A DNA stretch of 54,906 bases from Ancylobacter lacus (GCF_018390635.1 NZ_JAHBGE010000087.1:1-54906), one strand, 5' to 3'. Positions 1-9,284 are shown, numbered from the stretch's first letter. Notes: generated by a model from the sequence alone, not told the origin. Made by a program: numbers and translations.

Positions 1-87
1 GGGCCTATCCCACCAAGCCCACCCTCAGTAACGTGGCCTGAGGACGACGCTTACGATCCTTCCGCCTCCCGCTTTTGTGCTCATGTC

Positions 88-111
88 CGCGCGACGCAGC
101 TGCGTCGCGCG
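88..111. repeat. 24-bp perfect palindrome
   Basis: The two 12-base halves, starting CGCGCGACG and centred on CAGCTG at 97-102, are exact reverse complements with no spacer. It lies about 45 bases upstream of the promoter of the DUF2239 gene. It could be a protein-binding dyad or the end of an upstream transcript. There is no T-run, so it is not a classical terminator. The first 209 bases otherwise show no recognisable gene. Confidence 0.6.
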
Positions 112-142
112 CGGAGAAACGCGCGTTCGGGCCTCCAATATC

Positions 143-184
143 ACCCGGATATAATTGACGCGTATATTTTACCCGGATATTAAT
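143..184 (+). promoter_or_regulatory. Candidate promoter with duplicated ACCCGGATAT operator-like sites
   Basis: ACCCGGATAT occurs at 143-152 and again at 171-180, with starts 28 bases apart. Between and over them sits a sigma70-like promoter: TTGACG at 155-160, a 17-base spacer and TATTAA at 178-183. The second repeat overlaps the -10 element and the first abuts the -35 element, which is the usual placing of a repressor site. The DUF2239 start codon follows at 210. The regulator is not identified and none is encoded next to it in the window. Confidence 0.5.
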
Positions 185-209
185 CGCGCATCCTTCTCGT
201 GAGCGCGCC

Positions 210-866
210 ATGTCCCGGTCCCCGACCCACCCCTGCACCGCCTTCGCCGGCCAGAAACGGCTGTTTTCCGGCCCGCTGGCGGAGGTGGCGCTTGCCCTCG
301 CGCGGGCGCCGGAGGCGGACCCGGTCCTCGTCTTCGACGACGCGACGGGCGCTGTCGTCGATCTCGACCTGCGCGGAAGCGATGCGGCGATTCTCGAACG
401 GCTGTCGCAGCCTCCAAAACCGTCCGCCGGCCGCTATCGTCCCACGGCGGGCGCCACCGCCGAGGCCGGGGCGACGGAGGACGGCCAGAGGGGCCGGGGG
501 CGGCCCAAGCTGGGGGTGGTGGCTCGGGAGGTGACCCTGCTGCCCCGGCAATGGGAGTGGCTGGCGGCGCAGTCCGGCGGAACGTCCGCGGCCCTGCGCC
601 GCCTCGTCGACGCCGCCCGCAACGCGCCCCATCCGCGCGAGCGGCGCCGGGCGGCTCAGGAAGCGGCCTATCGCTTCATGCAGGCGATCGCCGGCGACCT
701 GCCCGGCTTCGAGGAGGCGACACGCTGCCTTTTCGCCGATGCCCGCACCGAGATGGAAGAACGGATCGCCGCGTGGCCGCCGGACATCCGGGCCTATGCC
801 CTGCAGCTCGCCTTCGGCGCGCCCGCGCCGGGCGGGCACCCCTCCCCGGAGGCGGAACGGCCATGA
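210..866 (+). CDS. DUF2239 family protein
   Basis: This 218-residue cytosolic protein matches the DUF2239 family by two blocks: an N-terminal FAGQKRLFSG segment followed by a beta-rich stretch (about residues 11-70), and a C-terminal block containing GRPKLGVVAREVTLLPRQWE and SAALRRLVDAAR (about 95-145). The second block reads like a small helical domain of the kind that could bind DNA or a partner, but the family has no established biochemical function that I know of. The stop codon overlaps the ATG of the next gene (ATGA at 863-866), so the two are translationally coupled. The promoter upstream carries two identical 10-base repeats, which suggests tight repression. The start at 210 has only a weak ribosome-binding site. 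Confidence 0.8.
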   Translation: MSRSPTHPCTAFAGQKRLFSGPLAEVALALARAPEADPVLVFDDATGAVVDLDLRGSDAAILERLSQPPKPSAGRYRPTAGATAEAGATEDGQRGRGRPKLGVVAREVTLLPRQWEWLAAQSGGTSAALRRLVDAARNAPHPRERRRAAQEAAYRFMQAIAGDLPGFEEATRCLFADARTEMEERIAAWPPDIRAYALQLAFGAPAPGGHPSPEAERP

Positions 867-1324
867 GCGGATCCGCCTCCCTCTCCCATATCGAGCCGAC
901 ACAGGAAGCGGGCCGGCGGTTCGTGCGGCGTGGCCTTGCCGCCCCCGTCATCATGCTCAATCGGCTGCGGTTCCGGGACACGGCGGACGATGCGCACCAT
1001 CCCGGCCTCGCGCCCTCGGCGCCGATCAGCGGTGCCGAAGCCTTTGACCGCTACATCCGGCATACCTTGCCCCTTCTGCGGGAAAGCGGCGGCGATCTGC
1101 TGTTCCTCGGGACAGGGGGAGACTGGCTGATCGGGCCCGGCGAAGAGCGGTGGGACACGGCCATGCTGGTCCGGCAGACCAGCACCGCCTCCTTCCTCGC
1201 CTTCGCCAGCCACCCGGGCTACCGCGCCGGCCTCGGCCATCGCACGGCCGCCATGGCGGATTCACGGCTTCCGCCGCTGTCCGAGATGGCGCTGCCGCCG
1301 GGCCCGGATGAAACGGATTCATGA
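863..1324 (+). CDS. DUF1330-like small protein
   Basis: This 153-residue protein contains PVIMLNRLRFRD near residue 30, then a YIRHTLPLLRESGGDLLFLG segment and a C-terminal FLAFASHPGY segment. That pattern fits the DUF1330 / dimeric alpha-beta barrel (ferredoxin-like) group of small proteins. Members are thought to act as dimers, and most are uncharacterised. The ATG overlaps the stop of the DUF2239 gene by four bases, so it belongs to the same operon and may be made in a fixed ratio with that protein. It has no signal peptide or membrane segment. Assignment to DUF1330 is by eye and moderately sure; the reaction, if any, is unknown. Confidence 0.65.
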   Translation: MSGSASLSHIEPTQEAGRRFVRRGLAAPVIMLNRLRFRDTADDAHHPGLAPSAPISGAEAFDRYIRHTLPLLRESGGDLLFLGTGGDWLIGPGEERWDTAMLVRQTSTASFLAFASHPGYRAGLGHRTAAMADSRLPPLSEMALPPGPDETDS

Positions 1325-1469
1325 CCGCCACAGGATCGGGTGGGGCCGGATTCCAGCCCGCCAACGGGCGCTTCCCGCCCCGTCTCTTACTTTCGGTAGA
1401 TTGACCGCCGGTCCCGGCGCTTACACCCTCGCGTCCAAGAAATAGGCACGCACAAGAGGGGCCGCATTG

Positions 1470-2702
1470 ATGAGCAACTCCCTGGATCACGCCCTGCGCA
1501 CGCGGGCGCTGCGCGTGGTTCCCGGCGGCATGTGGGGCCACATGCACGCCAAGGACCTGCCGGAGGGCTATCCCCAGTTCTTCGCCCGGGCCCAGGGCTC
1601 CCGGCTGTGGGATGTCGACGGCAACGCCTATCTCGACTTCATGTGCAGCTGGGGCCCGATCATCCTCGGCCACCATCACCCGGAAGTCGACGCCGCCGCC
1701 TTTGCCCAGTACCAGCAGGGCGACGCCATGAACGGCCCGGCCGAAACCATGGTGGAGCTGGCCGAGCTGATGGTCGAGCTTGTTCCCCATGCCGACTGGG
1801 TGCAGTTCGAGAAGAACGGCACCGACGCCACCACCACCGCCGCCACCATCGCCCGCGCCGGCACCGGGCGGCGCAAGATCCTGGTCGCCCGCGGCGCCTA
1901 TCACGGCGCGGTGCCGTGGTGCTCGCCCTCGCTCGTCGGCGTCACCGCCGAGGACCGCGCCCACATCCTCACCTATGACTATAACGACATCGACAGCCTG
2001 AACGCCGCCGTGGCGCTTGCCGAGGGCGATCTCGCCGGCATCCTCGTCAGCGCCTTCCGCCACGACTACGGCAAGGACCAGGAGCTGCCGACGCTCGCCT
2101 TCGCCAGGGCCGCCCGCGCCGCCGCCGATGCCGCCGACGCCGCGCTGATCGTGGACGACGTGCGCGCCGGCTTCCGGCTCTCGCTGGGCGGAAGCTGGGA
2201 CCGGCTCGGGGTGCGGCCGGACCTCTCGGCGTGGTCCAAGGCGATCGCCAACGGCTTCCCGCTTTCGGCGGTGACCGGCAATGACCGCTTCCGCGCCGCG
2301 ACGCAGTCCATCTTCACCACCGGCTCGTTCTGGTGCGGGGCGATGTCCATGGCGGCGGCGGTGGCGACGCTGAACATCCTGCGCCGCGACAATGCGGTCG
2401 ACCACATGGAGAGGATGGGGACCGCGCTGCGCGAGGGCCTCGACCGGCTCAGCGCCGACCATGGCATCGCCATCCGCCAGACCGGCCCGGTGCAGATGCC
2501 GATGGTGCTGTTCGAGGACGATGCCGACTACCGCAAGGGGTTCGCCTTCTGCGCCGCGGCGCTGAGGGCGGGGGTCTATTTCCACCCCCAGCACAACATG
2601 TTCCTCAGCGCCGCGCACACCGCCGAGGACATCGCCCGCGCGCTGGAAGCCGCCGATGTCGGCTTCCGCGCCGTCCGCGCGCGCGCCGCAACCCCCGCCT
2701 GA
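1470..2702 (+). CDS. Class III PLP-dependent aminotransferase, GSA-aminomutase-like
   Basis: This 410-residue protein is a fold-type I, class III aminotransferase. Visible features are the N-terminal GSRLWDVDGNAYLDF segment, FEKNGTDATTTA (phosphate and cofactor region), the DDVRAGFR aspartate that contacts the PLP ring nitrogen, and the Schiff-base lysine K257 in SKAIANGFPLSAV. It resembles glutamate-1-semialdehyde aminomutase in layout, but the N-terminal PGGMWGHMHAKDLPEGYP replaces the usual GGVNSPVR-type motif, so it is probably a transaminase or mutase with another substrate. A TTG three bases upstream could also start it. It is followed by a peptide/opine-type ABC importer and a LuxR regulator, suggesting it acts on an imported amine or amino acid derivative. 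The substrate is unknown. Confidence 0.85.
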   Translation: MSNSLDHALRTRALRVVPGGMWGHMHAKDLPEGYPQFFARAQGSRLWDVDGNAYLDFMCSWGPIILGHHHPEVDAAAFAQYQQGDAMNGPAETMVELAELMVELVPHADWVQFEKNGTDATTTAATIARAGTGRRKILVARGAYHGAVPWCSPSLVGVTAEDRAHILTYDYNDIDSLNAAVALAEGDLAGILVSAFRHDYGKDQELPTLAFARAARAAADAADAALIVDDVRAGFRLSLGGSWDRLGVRPDLSAWSKAIANGFPLSAVTGNDRFRAATQSIFTTGSFWCGAMSMAAAVATLNILRRDNAVDHMERMGTALREGLDRLSADHGIAIRQTGPVQMPMVLFEDDADYRKGFAFCAAALRAGVYFHPQHNMFLSAAHTAEDIARALEAADVGFRAVRARAATPA

Positions 2703-2855
2703 AGCCGGCGCCGGCCGGGTCGCCGCCGCGCGACCGGGCCGGCCTCCCCGCTCCGCCGCCGCCCCGTCGCCGGTCGTCCCTCGCGGCGGTCGGCACAGCG
2801 GCGGACGGCCTCCACCTTGCCGCTCCCCGCCCTCGTCCGCCCGGAGATATCGCCC

Positions 2856-4463
2856 ATGGCCCTGCCCCCCCGCTTCGCCCGCTCCACGGGCTTCGCCGCC
2901 GCGCTGCTGAGCTCGGTCTTCGTCCTGCCGATGGGCGCGACAAAGGCCGCCGCCGACGGACCCCTCGTCGTGGCCCGCGCCATGGACATCAACTCGCTCG
3001 ATCCCGCCCGCGCCTATTGCGACACCTGCCAGATCTATCTCTCGGCGGTCTATGCGACCCTGCTGACGCTGGCCGCCGACAACCAGACCATCGTCCCGAG
3101 CCTCGCCAAAAGCTGGGAGGTGAGCCCGGACGTGACGACCTTCACCTTCCATCTGGACCCCGCCGCCACCTTCTCCGATGGCAGCCCGGTCACGGCGGCG
3201 GACGTGAAATGGTCGCTGGAGCGGCTGAAGAACGTGAAGGGCGGGCCGTCCTATCTGATGGACAGCCTGAAGGCGATCGAGGCCAAGGACGACAGGACCG
3301 TCGTCATCACCACCACGACGCCGAATTCCGAATTCCTCGGCATCCTCGCCGCTCCCTATACCGGCATCATCAACGCCAGGCTCGCCACCGCGAACGGGGC
3401 CAACGCCAAGGACGATGCGGCGACCTCCGACACCTCCGACACCTGGTTCCTCGCCCATTCGGCCGGCGCGGGCCCCTTCGTGCTGGAGGCCTATGCGCCC
3501 GACGATTCCCTGCGCCTAGCCCGCAACGAGGCCTATTGGGCCAAGAAGCCCGCGGTTCCCGCCGTGGTGCTGAAGCAGACCGCGGATGCGGTGACGCAGG
3601 CGCAGATGCTCCAGTCCGGCGCCGCCGACATCGCCATGCAGGTCGATCCCGACACGGCGAAGACGGTTGCCTCGCCCGACGTCACCTTCAAGGCGGTGCC
3701 GTCCTTCAACTATGTCTATGCCGCCATCAGCCCGGCGGCGAAGGGCGCGCCGGTGCCGCTGACCCTCGAGGTGCGCGAGGCCATCGCGCTGGCGCTGGAC
3801 TACAAGGGCATCATCGACTTCACCGTCGGCGGCGAAGGCAAGGAACAGCCCTCCCCCATCCCGAACGGCTATCCCGGAACGAAGGACCTGCCGGCTCCGG
3901 TGTTCGACCCCGCCCGGGCGAAGGAACTGCTCGCCAAGGCCGGCTATCCCGACGGCTTCGCGATGGAGCTCGAACTGCCGGCGATGAACGTCTACGGCGT
4001 CGACCTCTCCCTGCTGGCACAGAAGGTGCAGCAGGATCTCGGCAAGATCGGCATCAAGCTCTCGCTGAAGCCCGTTCCCTTCACGGTGTGGGCCAGCGAC
4101 ATCGACAGCCCCGGCGCGCCCTTCGCGCTCGGCTTCTTCGCGCCGGACTATTTCGGCAGCGCCCAGTACGTCCAGTATTTCGGCATGATGCCCGACATGC
4201 CGTGGGCCAAGCGCGCCGGGGTGGGCAAGGAGCCTGGCCTCGACGGCAAGGAACAGCTCGCCATGTATCAGGCCGCCCTCGCCGCCACCGACACGGCGGG
4301 ACAGGAAAAGGCCTATCACGACCTCGCGCTGAAGATGATCGCGGACAAGATCATCCTGCCGCTGGTCAGCCCGAACCTCGTGCTCGCCTACCGCAACGAG
4401 GTCAGCGGCGTGCGCTACAGCGCGTGCTGCAACCTGCCGCTCGGCGAAATCGAGAAGAAGTGA
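2856..4463 (+). CDS. ABC transporter substrate-binding protein, family 5 (Dpp/Opp type)
   Basis: This is the periplasmic solute-binding protein of the importer that follows. The 535-residue product has a signal peptide (about residues 1-33, ending near ATKAAA) and the typical family 5 segments: NSLDPARAY, VPSLAKSWEVSPDVTTFTFHL, FSDGSPVTAADVKWSLERL and the later LGKIGIKLSLKPV. I chose the ATG at 2856 because a GGAGA sits 9 bases upstream at 2843-2847; an upstream TTG start would add a stretch without signal character. An odd feature is two cysteine pairs, C55/C58 in YCDTCQ and C524-C525 in the C-terminal SACCNLP, which could form disulfides in the periplasm. The ligand cannot be read from sequence. 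Confidence 0.88.
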   Translation: MALPPRFARSTGFAAALLSSVFVLPMGATKAAADGPLVVARAMDINSLDPARAYCDTCQIYLSAVYATLLTLAADNQTIVPSLAKSWEVSPDVTTFTFHLDPAATFSDGSPVTAADVKWSLERLKNVKGGPSYLMDSLKAIEAKDDRTVVITTTTPNSEFLGILAAPYTGIINARLATANGANAKDDAATSDTSDTWFLAHSAGAGPFVLEAYAPDDSLRLARNEAYWAKKPAVPAVVLKQTADAVTQAQMLQSGAADIAMQVDPDTAKTVASPDVTFKAVPSFNYVYAAISPAAKGAPVPLTLEVREAIALALDYKGIIDFTVGGEGKEQPSPIPNGYPGTKDLPAPVFDPARAKELLAKAGYPDGFAMELELPAMNVYGVDLSLLAQKVQQDLGKIGIKLSLKPVPFTVWASDIDSPGAPFALGFFAPDYFGSAQYVQYFGMMPDMPWAKRAGVGKEPGLDGKEQLAMYQAALAATDTAGQEKAYHDLALKMIADKIILPLVSPNLVLAYRNEVSGVRYSACCNLPLGEIEKK

Positions 4464-4478
4464 GGCATTGAAGCTGCC

Positions 4479-5495
4479 ATGCTGAAGGTCGTCGTGCGGC
4501 GATTGCTGGTGATGCCGTTCCTGCTGCTCGGGATCGTCACGGCGACCTTCCTGCTGGCCCAGTTCACCAAGGGCAACCCGCTCATCTCCATCATCGGCGC
4601 GCGCAATCTCGGCAATGCCGAGATCGTCGCCGCCGCCAAGGCCCGATGGGGCCTCGACGGCTCGGTGCCCGAGCGCTACGCCATCTATGTCTGGAACCTC
4701 GCCCATGGCGACCTCGGCACCTCCTTCCGCACCCGGCAGCCGGTGCTGACCGACCTCGCCCAGCGCCTGCCGGCGACGCTGGAGCTGGTCATCGCGGCGA
4801 TGCTCGTCGGCACCCTCGGCGGCATCGGGCTGGCCATCGTCTCCGCCGAGTTCAAGGACAGCGCCGCCGACCATCTCGCCCGGCTGGTCGCGCTGATGGG
4901 CTCCTGCCTGCCGGTGTTCTGGCTGGGGCTCATCGCGCTGTTCCTGTTCACCGTCCAGACCCGGCTGCTGCCGGGGCCGGGCCGGCTGGACATCCGCGCC
5001 GTGGCCCCGCCCCCCGTCACCGGCTTCATGCTGGTCGACACGCTGCTCGCGGGCGACGGGGCCGGCTTCGTCGATGCCCTGCGCCATCTCGTGCTGCCGG
5101 CGGCCGTGCTGGGCTGGTCGGTCATGGGCATCGTCACCCGCATGGTGCGCGCCTCGATGCTCGACGTGATGGGGCAGGACTACATCACCATGGCGCGGGC
5201 CAAGGGCGCCGGCCGGCTGCGGGTGCTGGTCCACCATGCCCTCGCCAACGCGCTGATCCCCGCCCTCACCATCCTCGGCTTCACCTTCGCCTACCTCATC
5301 ACCGGCTCGGTGCTGGTGGAAACCATCTTCTCCTGGCCCGGCATCGGCTCCTATGCGGTGGATGCCGCGCGCAGCCTCGACTACCCCGCCATCACCGGGG
5401 TGACGATCATCGGCGGGCTCGGCTTCCTCCTCGCCAACCTCATGACCGACATCGCCTATGCCGCCGCCGACCCGCGCATGAGGGACGCCGGCTGA
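4479..5495 (+). CDS. ABC transporter permease, DppB/OppB type
   Basis: This 338-residue inner-membrane permease has about six transmembrane segments. The first ([20 protein letters not shown]) is followed by a large periplasmic loop with the [12 protein letters not shown] block typical of DppB. The cytoplasmic coupling loop reads [19 protein letters not shown], the EAA motif that contacts the ATPases. It lies 15 bases after the binding protein and its stop overlaps the next start (TGATG at 5493-5497), so it is in the same operon and coupled to the DppC-like partner with which it forms the channel. Confidence 0.9.
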   Translation: MLKVVVRRLLVMPFLLLGIVTATFLLAQFTKGNPLISIIGARNLGNAEIVAAAKARWGLDGSVPERYAIYVWNLAHGDLGTSFRTRQPVLTDLAQRLPATLELVIAAMLVGTLGGIGLAIVSAEFKDSAADHLARLVALMGSCLPVFWLGLIALFLFTVQTRLLPGPGRLDIRAVAPPPVTGFMLVDTLLAGDGAGFVDALRHLVLPAAVLGWSVMGIVTRMVRASMLDVMGQDYITMARAKGAGRLRVLVHHALANALIPALTILGFTFAYLITGSVLVETIFSWPGIGSYAVDAARSLDYPAITGVTIIGGLGFLLANLMTDIAYAAADPRMRDAG

Positions 5496-6385
5496 TGCTG
5501 TTCGGTCCGACCCTCCCCGCCATCGAGCGCCCTCGGCCCCGCCTCGCCGCCGGCATTGGCCGCGCCTTCCGCCGCCTCGGCTGGTCGCACCTGCCGGCGA
5601 TCTTCGCCATCGCCGTGCTGGCCGGGCTCGTGATCGTCGCGCTCACCATTCCCTGGTGGACGCCCTACGACCCGATCGGCCTCGCCGGCCGCCGCCTGCA
5701 GCCGCCGAGCGCGGCGCACTGGCTCGGCACCGATGCGCTGGGGCGGGACGTGCTGGTGCGCACGCTCTATGGCGCGCGCTACTCGCTGCCCATCGCCGCC
5801 GGGGTGCTGGTGGCCGCGGTCGGCATCGGGGTGGCGGCGGGAGCGCTTGCCGGCTTCCTCGGCGGGCTGGCGGACAATGTGCTGATGCGGCTTGCCGACA
5901 TCACCCTCGCCTTTCCCCCGGTGCTGCTGGCCATGGCGATCGCCGCCTCGCTGGGGCCCGGCCTCGTCAACACCGCCCTCGCCCTCATCATCGTGTGGTG
6001 GCCGATCTATGCCCGGCTGATGCGGGCGCAGGTGCTGAACGTGAAGAAGCTCGACCATGTCGACGCCGCCATCGTCGGCGGGGTGCGGCCGGCGCGGCTG
6101 CTGTTCCGGCACATCATGCCGCTGTGCTGGAGCCCGATCTTCGTCAACACGACCATGGATGTCGGGCAGGTGATCCTGCTCGCGGCGGGCCTCAGCTTCA
6201 TCGGCCTCGGTGCCCAGCCGCCGACGCCGGAATGGGGTCAGATGATCGCCGAAGGGGCGTCCAACTTCTACAACTGGTGGATCGCGCTCGGTCCCGGCGT
6301 CGCGATCTTCCTGGTCTCGCTGAGCGCCAATTTCCTCGGCGACGCGCTGCGCGACCTCGCCGATCCGCAGTCGCGGGGGCGCTGA
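5495..6385 (+). CDS. ABC transporter permease, DppC/OppC type
   Basis: This is the second channel subunit, 296 residues. It has the N-terminal extension and first membrane segment characteristic of DppC ([20 protein letters not shown]), the conserved [24 protein letters not shown] block, about six membrane segments in all, and a coupling loop around [20 protein letters not shown]. The ATG at 5495 overlaps the stop of the upstream permease, which fixes the start. The gene continues directly into the two ATPase genes. The GTDxxGRD block is diagnostic of the peptide/nickel/opine importer family but does not reveal the substrate. Confidence 0.9.
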   Translation: MLFGPTLPAIERPRPRLAAGIGRAFRRLGWSHLPAIFAIAVLAGLVIVALTIPWWTPYDPIGLAGRRLQPPSAAHWLGTDALGRDVLVRTLYGARYSLPIAAGVLVAAVGIGVAAGALAGFLGGLADNVLMRLADITLAFPPVLLAMAIAASLGPGLVNTALALIIVWWPIYARLMRAQVLNVKKLDHVDAAIVGGVRPARLLFRHIMPLCWSPIFVNTTMDVGQVILLAAGLSFIGLGAQPPTPEWGQMIAEGASNFYNWWIALGPGVAIFLVSLSANFLGDALRDLADPQSRGR

Positions 6386-6388
6386 ACC

Positions 6389-7387
6389 ATGGAGGCGCCG
6401 CTTCTCGACATCAAGGGCCTCACCGTCTCGATCCCGTTCCGCGACGGAGAGCGGGCGGCGGTCTCCAATGTCGATCTCTCGGTCCGTCGCGGCGAGGTGG
6501 TCGGGCTCGTCGGCGAGTCCGGCTCGGGCAAGAGCCTGTCCATGCTGGCGGTGATGGGGCTGCTGCCGCGGCACGTCTCGGTCTCCGGCTCGATCCGGTT
6601 CGACGGCATCGAACTCTGCGGCGCCCCGGAACGGCGGATGCGCGCGCTGCGCGGCCGGCGCATCGCCATGGTGTTTCAGGACCCGATGACGGCGCTGAAC
6701 CCGGTGAAGACGATCGGCGCCCAGATCGCCGAGATGATCCGGCTGCACAACCCCCGCCTGTCCGGCGCCGAGGTGCGGGAGCGGGCGCTGGGCCTGCTGG
6801 AAGCCGTCGCCATTCCCGCGCCGGAGCGGCGGTTCGACCAGTATCCCCACGAATTCTCGGGGGGCATGCGCCAGCGCGTGGTGATCGCCATCGCCATCGC
6901 CAACGATCCCGACCTGCTGATCGCGGACGAGCCGACCACCGCGCTCGACGTCACCATCCAGGCCCAGATCATGGAGATTTTCGCCCGACTGCGGGAGGAG
7001 CGCGGCATCGCGGTGGTGCTCATCACCCACGATCTCGGCCTCGTCGCCGGCCTCGCCGACCGCATGAACGTGCTTTATGCCGGCCGGATCGCCGAGCGCG
7101 GTCCGGTCGGTCCGGTCTTCGCCGCGCCGCGCCATCCCTACACGGCGGGGCTGCTCGCCGCGGTGCCCTCGATCGACGACGTGGCGGACCGGCTCTACGC
7201 CATTCCCGGCGCGCCGCCGGCGCTGCAGAACCGGCCGCCGGGATGCGCCTTCGCGCCGCGCTGCGGCTTCTCCGTGCCGCTGTGCCACGCCAGCGAGCCC
7301 GCGCTGGCCCGCTTCGGCGAGGGGGTGGTGGCCTGCCACCGCGCCGCGGAACTGTCGCTGTCCACGCTTTCGGCAAAGGAGGCGTGA
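6389..7387 (+). CDS. ABC transporter ATP-binding protein, DppD/OppD type
   Basis: This 332-residue nucleotide-binding subunit has Walker A GESGSGKS at residues 42-49, a Q-loop in [12 protein letters not shown], the signature EFSGGMRQR, Walker [13 protein letters not shown] and the H-loop LITHDLG. The C-terminal oligopeptide-transporter extension follows the ABC domain, with [15 protein letters not shown], a cysteine cluster that in Dpp/Opp ATPases can bind an iron-sulfur cluster. It starts three bases after the DppC-like stop, and its own stop overlaps the next ATG. It pairs with the following gene to drive import. Confidence 0.93.
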   Translation: MEAPLLDIKGLTVSIPFRDGERAAVSNVDLSVRRGEVVGLVGESGSGKSLSMLAVMGLLPRHVSVSGSIRFDGIELCGAPERRMRALRGRRIAMVFQDPMTALNPVKTIGAQIAEMIRLHNPRLSGAEVRERALGLLEAVAIPAPERRFDQYPHEFSGGMRQRVVIAIAIANDPDLLIADEPTTALDVTIQAQIMEIFARLREERGIAVVLITHDLGLVAGLADRMNVLYAGRIAERGPVGPVFAAPRHPYTAGLLAAVPSIDDVADRLYAIPGAPPALQNRPPGCAFAPRCGFSVPLCHASEPALARFGEGVVACHRAAELSLSTLSAKEA

Positions 7388-8406
7388 TGCCACCCGCCGC
7401 CCTCAATGCCGATGCCCATGCCGATGCCGATGCCGGCGGCCCGCTGCTCGAGGTCGAGGATCTGCGCATCGAATTCCCGGTCCGGCGCGGCCTCGTCTTC
7501 CCCCGCCAGGTCGGTGCCATCAGCGCCGTCGCCGGGGTCTCGCTGCAGCTCCAGCCGGGCGAGACGCTGAGCGTGGTCGGCGAGTCCGGCTGCGGGAAGT
7601 CGACCCTCGCCCGCGCCATCATGGGGCTGGTGCGGCCGACGGCGGGGCGGGTCCGCTTCCGCCAGACCGACCTCGCCGGCCTGTCCCCCGCCGCGATGCG
7701 GCCCTACCGGCGCCGCCTGCAGCTCGTGTTCCAGAACCCCTATGCCTGCCTCAACCCGCGGATGACCGCGATCGAGAACATCGCCGAGCCGCTGCGCATG
7801 CTGCCGCTGGATCGGGCCGAGCGGCGGGCCCGGGCGCTGCGCGCCATGGAGCAGGTTCAGCTTCTTCCCGAGCAGGCCGACCGCCACCCCTTCGCCTTCT
7901 CCGGCGGCCAGCGCCAGAGGATCGGCATCGCCCGGGCGCTGGTGGTGGAGCCGGAGGTGATGATCCTCGACGAGCCGGTTTCGGCGCTCGACGTCTCGGT
8001 GCAGGCGGGGGTGCTGAACCTGCTGAAGGACATCCAGCAGCGCACCGGGATCGCCTATCTCTTCATCGCCCACAATCTCGCGGTCATCCGGCACATGTCA
8101 GACCGGGTGGCGGTGATGTATCTCGGGCGCATCGTGGAGAGCGCGCCGCGCGAGGCGCTCTACCGTCGCCCGCTGCACCCCTACACCCAGGCGCTTCTCT
8201 CGGCGGCGCCGATCCCCGATCCGGCGCGCGAGAAGGCGCGGCAGCGCATCGTCTTGACCGGGGACGTGCCGAGCCCGGCCCAGCGCCCCTCCGGCTGCGG
8301 CTTCCGCACCCGCTGCTTCCGCGCCAGCGCGCTCTGCGCGGAACAGGACCCGCCGGCCCGCACCCTCGCCCCCGGCCACACCGTGTGCTGCCACCACCCC
8401 GGCTGA
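7387..8406 (+). CDS. ABC transporter ATP-binding protein, DppF/OppF type
   Basis: This is the partner ATPase, 339 residues. It has Walker [10 protein letters not shown], the Q-loop region [15 protein letters not shown], signature AFSGGQRQR, Walker [14 protein letters not shown]-loop [12 protein letters not shown] and a C-terminal oligopeptide extension with [15 protein letters not shown] low-complexity N-terminal run of Ala-Asp-Ala-His lies before the ABC domain and is probably unstructured. The ATG overlaps the upstream stop (TGATG), fixing the start. With four upstream genes it completes an A-B-C-D-F importer. Confidence 0.93.
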   Translation: MPPAALNADAHADADAGGPLLEVEDLRIEFPVRRGLVFPRQVGAISAVAGVSLQLQPGETLSVVGESGCGKSTLARAIMGLVRPTAGRVRFRQTDLAGLSPAAMRPYRRRLQLVFQNPYACLNPRMTAIENIAEPLRMLPLDRAERRARALRAMEQVQLLPEQADRHPFAFSGGQRQRIGIARALVVEPEVMILDEPVSALDVSVQAGVLNLLKDIQQRTGIAYLFIAHNLAVIRHMSDRVAVMYLGRIVESAPREALYRRPLHPYTQALLSAAPIPDPAREKARQRIVLTGDVPSPAQRPSGCGFRTRCFRASALCAEQDPPARTLAPGHTVCCHHPG

Positions 8407-8525
8407 GCCGCGGTAACGCGGTGTCGAAAGCCGGGGCGAGGGCATTTTCCCGCCGTTCTGGCCGCGTTTTTGCGTTGGTGAAGGCTCGCGTGCAGGAACG
8501 CACCTCCCGATGCGAGACCGCAGCC

Positions 8526-9263
8526 ATGCTTCAGCCCCCGGCGATGTACCCCGCGCCCGCACTGGACGAGCAGATCGCGCAGATCCGCAACGTGGCACTG
8601 TCCGTGTTCCAGGCGGGCTCGGCGGTGTTCTACTGGATCGACGACGACCGCTCGATGGTGGTGGCCGACACCACCGGCCCCTGCTGCCGCTACATCGGGC
8701 GCTATCTGCACGACATGCAGGCATTCGACCCGCTGAACATCGACCGGCTGGTTTCCTCCGGCAAGCGGGTGGCGACGATGAGCCATGACCGCTCGCTGGC
8801 GCCGCGCAGCGCCTTCGAGCGCTACAGCCGCTATCTCAGCGACAGCGAGATCGCCGACGTGCTCGACTTCGTGTTCTGGCAGGACGACGAGCCGATCGCC
8901 GGGCTCGGCATCCTCAAGCACCGCAGCGACCCGCTCATCTGCGGGGAGACGCTGCGGGTCGCCCAGTCGATGCAGCCCTATATCGAGTACCAGCTCGGCC
9001 GGCATCCCCGCCCGCGCGACCGCCGCCGCCAGCGCGAGCTGCAGCGCGTCTACGGGCTGACCGGCCGCGAGATCGAGATCGCCGAGCTGATCCGCGACGG
9101 GCTCGCCAACCGCGACATCGCCGAGACCCTCAATATCGGGCTCGGCACGGTGAAGACCCATCTGCTGCACATCTTCCAGAAGATGGAGGTCTCGAACCGC
9201 ACCATGCTCTCGGCCCGCCTTGCCGGCGAGCCGGGCTGGACCGGCCCCGCCGACCGCAACTGA
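8526..9263 (+). CDS. LuxR-family transcriptional regulator
   Basis: This 245-residue regulator has a C-terminal LuxR/GerE helix-turn-helix (about residues 175-235: LTGREIEIAELIRDGLANRD, then TVKTHLLHIFQKMEV). The N-terminal half looks like a GAF/PAS-type sensor (FQAGSAVFYWIDDDRSMVV, FVFWQDDEPIAGLGILKHRS) and not a receiver domain, since no phospho-acceptor pattern is seen. It lies 119 bases after the importer genes on the same strand, so it may be co-transcribed and may control the upstream aminotransferase-importer operon in response to the imported compound. The ATG at 8526 has no strong ribosome-binding site; a GTG at 8421 would add 35 residues. Confidence 0.85.
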   Translation: MLQPPAMYPAPALDEQIAQIRNVALSVFQAGSAVFYWIDDDRSMVVADTTGPCCRYIGRYLHDMQAFDPLNIDRLVSSGKRVATMSHDRSLAPRSAFERYSRYLSDSEIADVLDFVFWQDDEPIAGLGILKHRSDPLICGETLRVAQSMQPYIEYQLGRHPRPRDRRRQRELQRVYGLTGREIEIAELIRDGLANRDIAETLNIGLGTVKTHLLHIFQKMEVSNRTMLSARLAGEPGWTGPADRN

Positions 9264-9264
9264 G

Positions 9265-9284
9265 GCCGGCCCAACGCGGCCGGC
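9265..9284. terminator. GC-rich hairpin between convergent genes
   Basis: GCCGGCC at 9265-9271 and GGCCGGC at 9278-9284 form a 7-bp stem with a 6-base loop directly after the LuxR stop and before the convergent MerR stop. There is no T-run on either side, so this is a weak terminator candidate. Confidence 0.3.

Noticed and set aside
5..238. Minus-strand 77-codon frame at the left edge
   Set aside because: It covers the promoter, the repeats and the 24-bp palindrome; no ribosome-binding site and no recognisable sequence.
1026..3458. Minus-strand open frame of 810 codons at the left side
   Set aside because: It runs antisense across the DUF1330-like, aminotransferase and binding-protein genes; composition is Gly/Arg/Ala only.
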